Source: NAK19 sp034434515
GTDB lineage: Bacteria; Chloroflexota; Anaerolineae; Anaerolineales; UBA4823
DNA: 64,000 nt
Reading direction: 5' to 3'
NCBI GenBank assembly: GCA_034434515.1
Contig: DAOTZA010000229.1
Coordinates: 1 to 64,000 of the forward strand
The notes under the pieces are model-generated. The model ran no database searches, was not told the origin of the DNA, and saw nothing but the letters and a program-made list of their open reading frames with translations. Position numbers and translations under genes: made by a program. Within the stretch, counting starts at the first letter, position 1, and every line of letters starts with the position of its first letter. Shown one piece after another: positions 16,256 through 23,867 of the stretch.

Positions 16256-17325
16256 TCTGGCGAGAAGGGGATTTTTGCCAGTTCGCGTTTGAAATTTTCG
16301 AGCATTTCAATTGGAGTCGGATCGACACCATAAGCGATTGCCAGATAATAGGCGATATAATCACCGAGTAACAAACTGGTCCATAATTGGGCAAGGGGAG
16401 TGTCTCCTTCGGCGTCAATAAAATCGGTGCCTAACCCCTGCAGCATAAACTCTCGTTTGGTCATTTCTAATCGTTGTTGATGGCGGGGGTGTAGAAAGCG
16501 AGAACGTAAAAACAGAGCCACGATTTGGCTTAACAGCGTTTCGGGGTTTTGGGTGCCGGTCAAGAGGTTATGGTTTGCTTCGGGGATCTCCTCCGATTGC
16601 GCCCAGGCTTTGGCAAGCTCGTTGATCTGCGTTTTCCAACGGCGCGCTACAGGAGCAAGAAATCCAGCCCCAAAGACTGAGACCCATCTACCAATCAACT
16701 GACCTGCCATCCTTTTGGCGGGGTTTTGCACCGTAGGTATTTGGGGGTCGAGTTTCTTCTGCAAAATTGACATGGCCTGGATAGCACTATCCAGCTCGAA
16801 AGTTGGATCGGCGATGGCTTTTAAGCGATACAACAGTGCCAGGATCAGGGTGAAGGAATATCCAACTGCCGCTCTCGGTTGTCCCCGATAATCATATTTC
16901 CAAAGTGGGAAATTAAATTTGAGAGCCAGGTCTTCCAGTTTCCCACCGGTTGAGATTCCTAACAATGTACAGCCACGTTTATGGGCAATCTCAAGGGCAA
17001 TTAGGACCTCTTCGGTATTGCCGGAATGGGATGAACCCACTACCAGAAAAGAAGGACCACTTACCCAGGCTGGAATTTCGTAATCCCGAACGAGAGTATA
17101 AGGAATTGAGAGCTGGTTATTGATATAGTTTTGAACTAAGTCAGCTCCAATCGCCGATCCACCTACACCAACAACAATGATTTGCTTTAGGGAGTTTGAT
17201 TTAGGCGCTTCCTGATTCAGCCCTAACTTCCACCCGTTATCTAACTGGTCAGCAAGATGTTGCAAATGCCAGAGCATATTTTGTTGGTCATAACGTGTGT
17301 AGATAGATGGATCATCAAAAATCAT
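16252..17325 (-). CDS. Bifunctional phosphoglucose/phosphomannose isomerase
   Basis: A 357-residue SIS-domain protein of the small PGI/PMI family, which interconverts glucose-6-phosphate, fructose-6-phosphate and mannose-6-phosphate. The first SIS domain carries GVGGSAIGADLV and GSSHSGNTEEVL (sugar-phosphate loop). A second SIS-like half holds GRWVSVFGAGFLAPVARRW and ANHNLLTG. Length fits the family. It starts at 17325 with GGGAGG just upstream. It is 102 nt downstream of rsmI on the same strand and could be read from the same transcript. It would supply mannose-6-phosphate for the polysaccharide genes nearby (inference). Confidence 0.88.
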   Translation of the reverse strand: MIFDDPSIYTRYDQQNMLWHLQHLADQLDNGWKLGLNQEAPKSNSLKQIIVVGVGGSAIGADLVQNYINNQLSIPYTLVRDYEIPAWVSGPSFLVVGSSHSGNTEEVLIALEIAHKRGCTLLGISTGGKLEDLALKFNFPLWKYDYRGQPRAAVGYSFTLILALLYRLKAIADPTFELDSAIQAMSILQKKLDPQIPTVQNPAKRMAGQLIGRWVSVFGAGFLAPVARRWKTQINELAKAWAQSEEIPEANHNLLTGTQNPETLLSQIVALFLRSRFLHPRHQQRLEMTKREFMLQGLGTDFIDAEGDTPLAQLWTSLLLGDYIAYYLAIAYGVDPTPIEMLENFKRELAKIPFSPD

Positions 17326-17427
17326 TGTCTCCTCCCGGAAAGTAAGTTTAGAGATTATATTGTAACGTGAATTCGAGATTTATTGAGACATCTCGAAGGC
17401 AAACGGCATGATTTTGGAGACAACGGA

Positions 17428-18258
17428 TTAGGGATTTGATTTGAGTTGTAAGGCTCTTCGATAAATCTCCCGGCTTTGCCAGCCAGACTCAGTAGCTAAA
17501 AGATTTGCCAGCTTTTTGAGGTTTGTTCCTGCTTTTAAGTGCAAGCGAATTTGTTCCAGCAAACGCGCTTCATCCCAAAGTTGCGGGGATTGCGGGGCGC
17601 CTTCGATGATAATGGTAATCTCACCCCGCGGGGTTTGGGCAGAGAAGTGATCCAGGGCTTGGGCGAGGTTGCCTCGCCAAAATTCCTCATAAAGCTTGGT
17701 AAGCTCGCGAGCGATAACCAGCTTACGATTGCCTAAGGTTTGATACAGGAAGTCCAGGGTTTTCAGTAGCCGGTGAGGAGCTTCCAAAATCACAAGGGTA
17801 TATGGGACGGAGATGACTTTTTCAATGATTTGTTTGCGCTCGGTTACCTTACGGGGTAAGAAGCCTAGATACAGAAAATGATTGGCAGGCAAGCCAGAAG
17901 CAACCAGGGCGGCAACCGGCGCGCAGGGTCCAGGAATCGGGCTGACTCGATGTCCGTTTGCAATAGCTGCGTTAACCAATTCAAAACCAGGATCGTTCAA
18001 TCCTGGCGTGCCACTATCCGAAACCAGAGCCACATCTCCCTTTTGAAGGGCTTCAAGCAGGAGGGGGATGCGCCGGATTTCGTTTTGATCGTAGAGGCTG
18101 ATCATTCGATTGTGGATTTGGTAATGGGTTAACAGTTTTTGGGTGACGCGAGTATCTTCGGCTGCAATCAGCGAAACTTTTTTGAGAATTTCAATCGCTC
18201 TCAGGGTGATGTCAGCTAAGTTGCCAATGGGAGTTGCTACCAGATAGAGAGTGCTCAT
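17428..18258 (-). CDS. rsmI: 16S rRNA (cytidine1402-2'-O)-methyltransferase
   Basis: A 276-residue SAM-dependent tetrapyrrole-methylase-fold protein. MSTLYLVATPIGNLADITLR at the N-terminus, SLIAAEDTRVTQKLL, SDSGTPGLNDPGFELV and PIPGPCAPVAALVASGLP are diagnostic of RsmI, which methylates the ribose of C1402 in 16S rRNA. Length is normal. Its start overlaps the stop of the upstream glycosyltransferase by 4 nt, so it is part of the DUF951-glycosyltransferase-rsmI operon. Confidence 0.95.
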   Translation of the reverse strand: MSTLYLVATPIGNLADITLRAIEILKKVSLIAAEDTRVTQKLLTHYQIHNRMISLYDQNEIRRIPLLLEALQKGDVALVSDSGTPGLNDPGFELVNAAIANGHRVSPIPGPCAPVAALVASGLPANHFLYLGFLPRKVTERKQIIEKVISVPYTLVILEAPHRLLKTLDFLYQTLGNRKLVIARELTKLYEEFWRGNLAQALDHFSAQTPRGEITIIIEGAPQSPQLWDEARLLEQIRLHLKAGTNLKKLANLLATESGWQSREIYRRALQLKSNP

Positions 18259-19424
18259 GGTTGCAGAGATGACTTGATCATCGGTTTCGAAGGCAATTTA
18301 TCGAAAATGATTTTCGCGATATCCATTGCTGCTGTGGGTCTGGCGATTCTCCTGCATGCCTGAACAGCTTGTTGATAACTCTCTGGATTTTCTAGCCAGG
18401 TCTGTAAGGCTTGCGTAAGGCTTTCATCGGTCGGAGTCCAAAATCCGGCGCCGCGGGAAACGACATATGAGACATTGCCATCTTCCTGTCCGGGCAAACG
18501 CGAATATAACAGCATTGGTAAGCCGGCATTAATGGCTTCGGTGATGGTCCCTGGACCGGCTTTTGTGATAAGAATGTCGGCTGCCTGCATGAAGTCGGGC
18601 ATATCATGCACAAAGCCATATACCTTGACCATTTGTTTCCACTGTCTGGATTCAAGCGAGTGTTTTAATTTTTGATTGCGGCCGCAGACGACAACCAAAC
18701 AAACCGGTAGGGGGAAGCGGTCAACATTGAGGGCGACGCGTTCCATTGGCCCCATCCCTTCACCACCACCCACCAGCAGCAAGATGGGGCGATCTTGAGG
18801 CCAACCCAATTTTTGCCGCATCGTTGGTTTATCGGCGGGAGGTTGACAGAATCGTTGGGCTACCGGCAAACCGATGACTCGCACTTGATCTTCTCTCAAC
18901 CCACACAGAAATGCCCTTTGGCGGGCTTCTTCGGTTGGGACAATACACAAATCGACCCGCCGGTGATACCAGAAAGCATGGGTGGTAACAAGATCGGTAA
19001 CGACCGTGATGAATGGCGGTCTGCGTTCGCCAAGCGCCCGTAGGATTGGTGCGTTAGCGATCGGATGAACTGAAACGATTAGGTCGCTGGGATGTGATTT
19101 CACCAGCTTGCGGATGTTTTGGCGGACAAGAGGCCAGGCGCTATCGGCAATGAGTTTTGCCCGGCGAGAATCGTTGCTGATATAATACCCCCATCCCCAG
19201 GCTTGCGGCACCCGCACCATAATTGGATAGAGCTCCGGTAACAGGTCAAAGGGCTTTGGGGCATATTGTTTGAAGATGTCCACCATTTCGGTTTGAATAG
19301 CATCCCCATATTGAATTTGTAGCGCTTCAATGATTGCTTCGGCAGCGCTGCGGTGTCCTCCGCCGGTGTCAGAAAACAAGAAAAGAATGCGAGCTGGTTC
19401 AGGGTTGGTTGGTTGAGGCATCAT
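18255..19424 (-). CDS. Glycosyltransferase, MGDG synthase / diacylglycerol glucosyltransferase type
   Basis: A 389-residue GT-B enzyme. The N-terminal RILFLFSDTGGGHRSAAEAI is the hallmark of the MGDG-synthase/UgtP family (also related to MurG). The C-terminal donor site has LLVGGGEGMGPMERVA and ITKAGPGTITEAINAGLP. It would add a sugar to diacylglycerol or a similar lipid at the inner membrane face, making glycolipids. It starts with two ATGs at 19424 and overlaps the end of the DUF951 gene by 26 nt. The exact lipid acceptor and sugar are not predictable. Confidence 0.83.
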   Translation of the reverse strand: MMPQPTNPEPARILFLFSDTGGGHRSAAEAIIEALQIQYGDAIQTEMVDIFKQYAPKPFDLLPELYPIMVRVPQAWGWGYYISNDSRRAKLIADSAWPLVRQNIRKLVKSHPSDLIVSVHPIANAPILRALGERRPPFITVVTDLVTTHAFWYHRRVDLCIVPTEEARQRAFLCGLREDQVRVIGLPVAQRFCQPPADKPTMRQKLGWPQDRPILLLVGGGEGMGPMERVALNVDRFPLPVCLVVVCGRNQKLKHSLESRQWKQMVKVYGFVHDMPDFMQAADILITKAGPGTITEAINAGLPMLLYSRLPGQEDGNVSYVVSRGAGFWTPTDESLTQALQTWLENPESYQQAVQACRRIARPTAAMDIAKIIFDKLPSKPMIKSSLQP

Positions 19425-19614
19425 GGGATTGGGATAGGATTACTTTTTTGAGTCGATGAGCCAGTTCACGGCGCGACAGCAGTACCCGCCGGCCGCATAC
19501 TAAACATTGCAAGCCAATATCTGCACCCAAACGGACAACCCGCCATTCGTAGCTGCCACATGGATGCGGTTTGCGTAAACGGACAATGTCATCAAGTTGT
19601 AGCTCCGGTAACAT
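19399..19614 (-). CDS. DUF951 domain protein
   Basis: A 71-residue protein matching DUF951: LQLDDIVRLRKPHPCGSYEW, then RLGADIGLQCLVCGRRV. Three cysteines (one in HPCG, two in CLVC) and a basic C-terminal half suggest a small metal- or nucleic-acid-binding protein. Function is unknown in the family. The tail overlaps the glycosyltransferase start by 26 nt. AACACGCTC and a minus-strand TATAAT (19679-19674) lie upstream as possible promoter parts. Confidence 0.88.
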   Translation of the reverse strand: MLPELQLDDIVRLRKPHPCGSYEWRVVRLGADIGLQCLVCGRRVLLSRRELAHRLKKVILSQSHDASTNQP

Positions 19615-19786
19615 CTGCTTTACAAAAACTGGTCGAATACCTTGTCCTCGGAAGTGAGGCAGTGGTTTTTCAGATTATAACACGCTCAGTTTTTGCTTCT
19701 CGGGAAAGATGCCGGGCAATAGCATCCAGAGAGTAGGTACAGGTGTGGGTTAAAGAAGCAATAATTCGCTGATCGCAGAGGGAGAA

Positions 19787-19795
19787 TGGTATAAT
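19787..19795 (+). promoter_or_regulatory. Extended -10 promoter element for the M50 protease gene
   Basis: TGGTATAAT is a perfect extended -10 (TGn followed by TATAAT at 19790-19795). No good -35 is seen, as is usual for such promoters. The M50 start codon is 25 nt downstream of the hexamer. Confidence 0.6.
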
Positions 19796-19820
19796 CCCCT
19801 TACACAAGAGGTAGATTCTT

Positions 19821-20465
19821 ATGTTGAATTTGGATTTTTCAACCCTGCTTGCGCATTTATTTGTGTTATTAACCGCCTTTTCAGTGCATGAGTTTGCTCA
19901 TGCCTGGACGGCTAATTATTTCGGTGACCCGACGCCCAGGATGAACGGCCGTTTGACGTTAAACCCCTTAGCCCATCTTGATCCAATTGGCTCTTTGCTT
20001 TTATTGGTGGCTGGCTTCGGTTGGGCAAAACCCGTGCCGGTCAATCCCTATGCTCTGCAACGCAAGTCCTCTTCAGCGATGATGCTTGTCGCCCTAGCTG
20101 GGCCTCTCTCCAATCTGGGGATGGCTCTTCTGGCTGCGATTCCCTTCCGTATGGGATGGGTTTCCCTGGATGAAGCCATTTTAGCCATCCAAACCCGTTC
20201 AAATCATCTCTTGCCAACCCTTCCGCAATTGTTATTTGTTTTTATCCAGATCAACCTCTTGTTGATGCTCTTTAACCTATTACCGATTGCCCCTCTGGAC
20301 GGTGAAAAAATTGCCGAGTATTTCTTTCCCCCAAAGTGGGTACAATTTTTAGATGCGATTCGACCTTATGGCCCGCTCATCTTGATGGCAATCGTCTTTT
20401 TGGGTGTTTTGGGTTATATTATCAGTCCGCCTTTATGGTTTCTCATGAGGATTTTGGTTGGGTAG
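19821..20465 (+). CDS. M50-family site-2-type membrane protease
   Basis: A 214-residue zinc protease with the HExxH motif HEFAH (H23, E24, H27) in the first membrane segment region and NLLPIAPLDGEK, the second zinc-ligand motif, near residue 155. Five or six membrane segments. It is the short site-2-protease form without PDZ or CBS domains. Family members cleave membrane-embedded substrates; the target is not known here. Expression probably starts at the extended -10 at 19787-19795. It ends directly before the HD-domain gene. Confidence 0.88.
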   Translation: MLNLDFSTLLAHLFVLLTAFSVHEFAHAWTANYFGDPTPRMNGRLTLNPLAHLDPIGSLLLLVAGFGWAKPVPVNPYALQRKSSSAMMLVALAGPLSNLGMALLAAIPFRMGWVSLDEAILAIQTRSNHLLPTLPQLLFVFIQINLLLMLFNLLPIAPLDGEKIAEYFFPPKWVQFLDAIRPYGPLILMAIVFLGVLGYIISPPLWFLMRILVG

Positions 20466-21002
20466 TTGGTTAATTGGAGTTATCGCCTTTGGCAATTTTG
20501 GAAAACCATCTGGGCGAAGCCAACGTTGAGCGACCGAGAGCTTGTGGAGCAATTTCTGGCACCGCCGCTCGTGCAACTCTTTGAGCGTCTTGACCCCTCT
20601 GAGCAAGCTCATGCGGTACGGGTTTGTCGAAAGCTAATCGCTGAAGGAGAAACGAACCCGCTTTTCCTCACTGCAGCTCTGCTTCATGACATTGGGAAAA
20701 TTTGCTATCCTTTACGATTGTGGGAACGAGTCTGGATTGTACTCTTTGGTGGGATGGTCAAGAAAATGGCAAAACCGTTGATCCTGAGCGACGAACAGTT
20801 AGAGAGGGCTGCGTGGTGGAAACGACCCTTGCTGGTGGGGAAATTCCATCCGTCTTGGGGGGCAGAGATATTGCGTTCTAATGGGGTTGATGAGCGGATT
20901 GTATGGCTGGTGCAATACCATCAGGATGCCAATGGAATTGATCCAAAGCATCCTCAGGCAAGCTGGTTGCAAAAATTGGGGCGAGCAGATGAGCTATGTT
21001 AA
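20466..21002 (+). CDS. HD-domain phosphohydrolase
   Basis: A 178-residue cytoplasmic protein with an HD metal-dependent phosphohydrolase pattern: H49 in EQAHAVRV, H74-D75 in ALLHDIGK, a third histidine in GKFHPSWGAEIL and a fourth in VQYHQDANG. The start is a TTG at 20466 immediately after the upstream stop; no later start fits better because the conserved region begins early. The tail overlaps the region just before the prephenate dehydrogenase start. Substrate (nucleotide or otherwise) is unknown. Confidence 0.8.
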   Translation: MVNWSYRLWQFWKTIWAKPTLSDRELVEQFLAPPLVQLFERLDPSEQAHAVRVCRKLIAEGETNPLFLTAALLHDIGKICYPLRLWERVWIVLFGGMVKKMAKPLILSDEQLERAAWWKRPLLVGKFHPSWGAEILRSNGVDERIVWLVQYHQDANGIDPKHPQASWLQKLGRADELC

Positions 21003-21012
21003 GGAGATACCG

Positions 21013-22005
21013 ATGAGAATAACCATTCTCGGATTGGGGAAAACGGGCAGTTCCCTAGGATTAGCGCTGAGAAGGAAATCAGAAGACCTCCAGCGAATCG
21101 GACATGATCGGGACATTGGTGTGGCAAAAGAGGCGCAGAAAGTGGGAGCGATTGATACTGTAGCTATCAACCTTCATCAGGCCGTGCAAGATGCTGATGT
21201 CGTTTTCTTGGCTATTCCCTTTGATCAGGTTCATGAAACGCTTCAGCAAATTGCCCAAGACCTGAAAGAAGGCGCTGTTTTGATCGATCTCAGCCCTGCC
21301 AAGCAAAAAATCGCCGAATGGACGAGAGAATTGCTTCCTGCAAGAAGATATTATGTGGGCTGGAACATAGCGATTAACCCCGCCTACTTGCAAGATACCC
21401 GCAAAGGGGTAAATGCTTCACGGCAAGATTACTTTCAGCAGGGGGTTGTGGCAGTCACAGCTCCATCGGGCACACCATCTGGGGTTTTCGAATTGATCAC
21501 GGCCTTGATCAAAAGTATTGGAGCTGAGCCGCTCTTTGCCGATGCCCTGGAGATGGATGGCGTGCTTGCCGAAGCACAAGTTATTCCGCAATTGCTTTCG
21601 GCGCTGATGGTCTATACGCTCACCCAGCAACCTGGTTGGCGAGAAGCTCGCAAGTTTGCTGCGCAGGATTTTCTTGAGATGGGAATGCCTTTAGTAAACT
21701 CTGTCTCTGCTGAAGAATTATCCCAAACCCTCTTTGCCAATCGGGAACTGATCAAGCGGTTGATCAACGAACTGCTTATTGCATTGGTAGAGTGGCGAGA
21801 GTATCTGCTCAATGACGAGATTGGGGCATTAACCCAGAGCCTCTCGGAAGCCCAACAACGCTTTGAAAAATGGCAAACCGAACGCACGGCAGCAAACTGG
21901 ATACTGGAGGAGACCGGTATTCGCAGCGAAGATTTGCCAACCTCAGGAGAGGTCTTTGGGCGATTACTGGGGGTTGGGAACCGGAACAAGAAACAAAAGA
22001 AATGA
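21013..22005 (+). CDS. Prephenate dehydrogenase family protein
   Basis: A 330-residue NAD(P)-binding protein beginning MRITILGLGKTGSSLGLALR, with the Rossmann loop at residues 6-14 and AVQDADVVFLAIPFDQVHE after it. The C-terminal helical region resembles the TyrA dehydrogenase dimerisation domain. It would oxidise and decarboxylate prephenate (or arogenate) for tyrosine synthesis, but the family also contains proteins of other function. AAGGAG at 21001-21006 sets the start at the ATG at 21013; the open frame upstream to 20881 overlaps the HD gene and is not used. The catalytic His is not obvious, so specificity is uncertain. Confidence 0.75.
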   Translation: MRITILGLGKTGSSLGLALRRKSEDLQRIGHDRDIGVAKEAQKVGAIDTVAINLHQAVQDADVVFLAIPFDQVHETLQQIAQDLKEGAVLIDLSPAKQKIAEWTRELLPARRYYVGWNIAINPAYLQDTRKGVNASRQDYFQQGVVAVTAPSGTPSGVFELITALIKSIGAEPLFADALEMDGVLAEAQVIPQLLSALMVYTLTQQPGWREARKFAAQDFLEMGMPLVNSVSAEELSQTLFANRELIKRLINELLIALVEWREYLLNDEIGALTQSLSEAQQRFEKWQTERTAANWILEETGIRSEDLPTSGEVFGRLLGVGNRNKKQKK

Positions 22006-22034
22006 CGGATAGAGAATTGATAAGGAGGTCTGAA

Positions 22035-23216
22035 ATGACATCACCTTTAGCCTGGATTCAAGATGAGATCGAGACTCTTAAAACTTCGGGGTTGTATAAT
22101 CGCATCCGCACGCTAAGCTCGCCACAGGGAGCCTGGTTGTTGGTGGATGGCAAAAAAGTGTTGAATTTTTGTTCAAATAATTATTTGGGGCTGGCGAACC
22201 ATCCGAAAGTTATTCAGGCAGCAAGGGAGGCAATGGACAAATATGGGGTTGGTCCTGCAGCCGTGCGCACAATTGCTGGCACAATGGATTTGCACGTTGA
22301 ACTGGAAAGACGTCTGGCAGCCTTCAAAGGGGTTGAATCGGCCATTACTTTTCAGTCCGGATTCAACGCCAATTTAGCCACCATACCTGCTTTGGTGGGG
22401 AAAGAAGATGTCATATTTTCCGATGAACTCAATCACGCCAGCATCATCGATGGTTGCCGCCTCTCCGGAGCAAAAATTATCCGCTATAACCACTGCGATC
22501 CGCAGGATTTAGAAAAGGCACTGTTCGAAGAACGCCGCGATCACCCCCGTGCCCTGGTGGTCACCGATGGGGTCTTTAGCATGGATGGGGATATCGCTCC
22601 GCTGGATCAAATCTATGAGGTGGCAAAGAAACACGAGGCCATCCTCATGGTGGATGATGCTCACGGGGAGGGCGTGCTTGGAAGAGGTGGACGGGGCATC
22701 GTTGATCATTACCAGTTGCACGGAAAGGTAGATGTCGAGATCGGGACACTTTCCAAAGCCTTTGGTGTGATTGGAGGGGTTGTTGCAGGCAATAGCTTGA
22801 TCGTCGAGTGGTTGCGGCAGCGTGGCCGGCCATTTTTGTTCTCCTCTGCGATGACGGTTCCCGACACTGCTGCCTGTTTAGCCAGCCTTGAAATTCTGGA
22901 AAGCTCAACCGAGTTAGTCGATCGACTCTGGGAAAATACGCGTTACTTCAAGGAAGAGATGCGCAAAGCTGGCTTTGATTTGGGGAAAAGCGTTACCCCA
23001 ATTACACCAGTCATGCTCGGCGAAGCGCCCTTAGCCCAGGAGTTCAGTAAAGCTCTATTTGATGAAGGCGTATTTGCGATGGCGATCGGATTCCCTACGG
23101 TACCCCGCGGCAAAGCGCGCATTCGGGTCATGATATCTGCTGCTCACCAAAAAGAAGATTTGGAACGCGGCCTGGAAATTTTTACCAAAGTTGGAAAGAA
23201 ACTAAAGGTAATTTAA
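22035..23216 (+). CDS. kbl: 2-amino-3-ketobutyrate CoA ligase (glycine C-acetyltransferase)
   Basis: A 393-residue fold-type I PLP enzyme of the alpha-oxoamine synthase family. FCSNNYLGLANHPKV, VDDAHGEGVLG (D208, H210) and the PLP lysine K241 in IGTLSKAFGVIGG are visible. Glycine C-acetyltransferase condenses glycine with acetyl-CoA or, in threonine breakdown, cleaves 2-amino-3-oxobutyrate. An AAGGAGGT 5 nt before the ATG at 22035 decides the start. The related 8-amino-7-oxononanoate synthase is the main alternative, but no biotin genes are nearby and the sequence looks like Kbl. Threonine dehydrogenase is not in the window. Confidence 0.88.
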   Translation: MTSPLAWIQDEIETLKTSGLYNRIRTLSSPQGAWLLVDGKKVLNFCSNNYLGLANHPKVIQAAREAMDKYGVGPAAVRTIAGTMDLHVELERRLAAFKGVESAITFQSGFNANLATIPALVGKEDVIFSDELNHASIIDGCRLSGAKIIRYNHCDPQDLEKALFEERRDHPRALVVTDGVFSMDGDIAPLDQIYEVAKKHEAILMVDDAHGEGVLGRGGRGIVDHYQLHGKVDVEIGTLSKAFGVIGGVVAGNSLIVEWLRQRGRPFLFSSAMTVPDTAACLASLEILESSTELVDRLWENTRYFKEEMRKAGFDLGKSVTPITPVMLGEAPLAQEFSKALFDEGVFAMAIGFPTVPRGKARIRVMISAAHQKEDLERGLEIFTKVGKKLKVI

Positions 23217-23443
23217 CCGCGGTCAGCAAACGGGTCCACCAAAGGATTGGTTCCAGACCAAACGCAGCCCGCGTGAGCGTCATAATTACAAATTGTGCCA
23301 TGCGAACAGCGATGGGCAAGGACGCGTGGCGGGGTATCCGGCAACCATTCAGCAGGATAGACCACTTCGGCTTCAAAATAAACGTCACAACCAGCTTGAT
23401 TGCAAAATCGAGTTTTGTAGATTTCCCAAACTTTCGTTGCCAT
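23213..23443 (-). CDS. Small Cys-rich protein of unknown function
   Basis: A 76-residue protein (MATKVWEIYKTRFCNQAGCD...). It has five cysteines in C-x4-C and C-x5-C-x6-C patterns together with histidines (LAHRCSHG, DAHAGC), so a zinc or metal site is plausible. No membrane segment or signal. Chosen start is the ATG at 23443, 7 nt from AAGGAG; an ATG at 23446 is also possible. It has its own promoter (TTGCAT, 16 nt, TATACT) overlapped by a perfect 17-bp palindrome, which makes it more likely to be a real regulated gene. Its stop overlaps the kbl stop (TTAA). I do not recognise the family. Confidence 0.7.
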   Translation of the reverse strand: MATKVWEIYKTRFCNQAGCDVYFEAEVVYPAEWLPDTPPRVLAHRCSHGTICNYDAHAGCVWSGTNPLVDPFADRG

Positions 23444-23469
23444 CATCACTCTCCTTGCATGTTGATTAT

Positions 23470-23486
23470 GGTCTATAGTATAGACC
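23470..23486. promoter_or_regulatory. Perfect 17-bp palindrome, operator-like
   Basis: GGTCTATA-G-TATAGACC is an exact inverted repeat (8-bp arms, 1-nt centre). It covers the -10 element of the promoter for the small Cys-rich gene on the minus strand, the usual place for a repressor operator. Half-site composition resembles sites of GntR- or TetR-type dimers, but the regulator is unknown and no regulator gene is adjacent. Confidence 0.65.
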
Positions 23487-23504
23487 TGTGTTCCTGGGAT
23501 GCAA
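23477..23504 (-). promoter_or_regulatory. Promoter of the small Cys-rich gene
   Basis: Reading the minus strand, TTGCAT (23504-23499), a 16-nt spacer and TATACT (23482-23477) form a sigma-70-type promoter. Transcription would start near 23470, giving a leader of about 27 nt with AAGGAG before the ATG at 23443. Confidence 0.6.
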
Positions 23505-23867
23505 AGTGTCAGGTGTCATGAATAAACTTGATAAATTTCGTCTATTTGGGATAATAACTATCGGGCGGATTTGTTTGGAAATGCAAGAGCTTTTGAAGAC
23601 GGGATTTATTGATGAATTTTTGGCAGCGCTCGGGAATCTCGATTATAATATTGGACACGCAAAGAGATCATGGGCAGGGTGCTTTTTTCACAATCCTTCA
23701 AGCGAGATGCCATACCCTAACTGTTTATCTGCGTTTGCCCATGATGCCCGTTATGGATCGCGAATCTATTTACTAAACAGGAGGTGGTCGAAGAAAAAAA
23801 GTTTCTCAATATCCCAAATCAATTTCCCAAAAATTTCGTAAAATCTATTTATTCAGGAGGAGAAAGT
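23505..23867. other. Noncoding region upstream of the ABC binding-protein gene
   Basis: About 360 nt with no recognisable gene. A plus-strand frame open from 23488 to 23841 has no family resemblance, no ribosome site and atypical composition, so I treat it as chance. The last part is A/T-rich and carries AGGAGG at 23855-23860 for the binding-protein start. A promoter must lie here but no clear -35/-10 pair was found. Confidence 0.5.

Noticed and set aside
23488..23841. 117-residue plus-strand frame upstream of the binding-protein gene
   Set aside because: No family resemblance, no ribosome site, and it spans a promoter region; likely a chance frame. It was also checked as a possible remnant of the canonical binding-protein N-terminus and shows none of its motifs.
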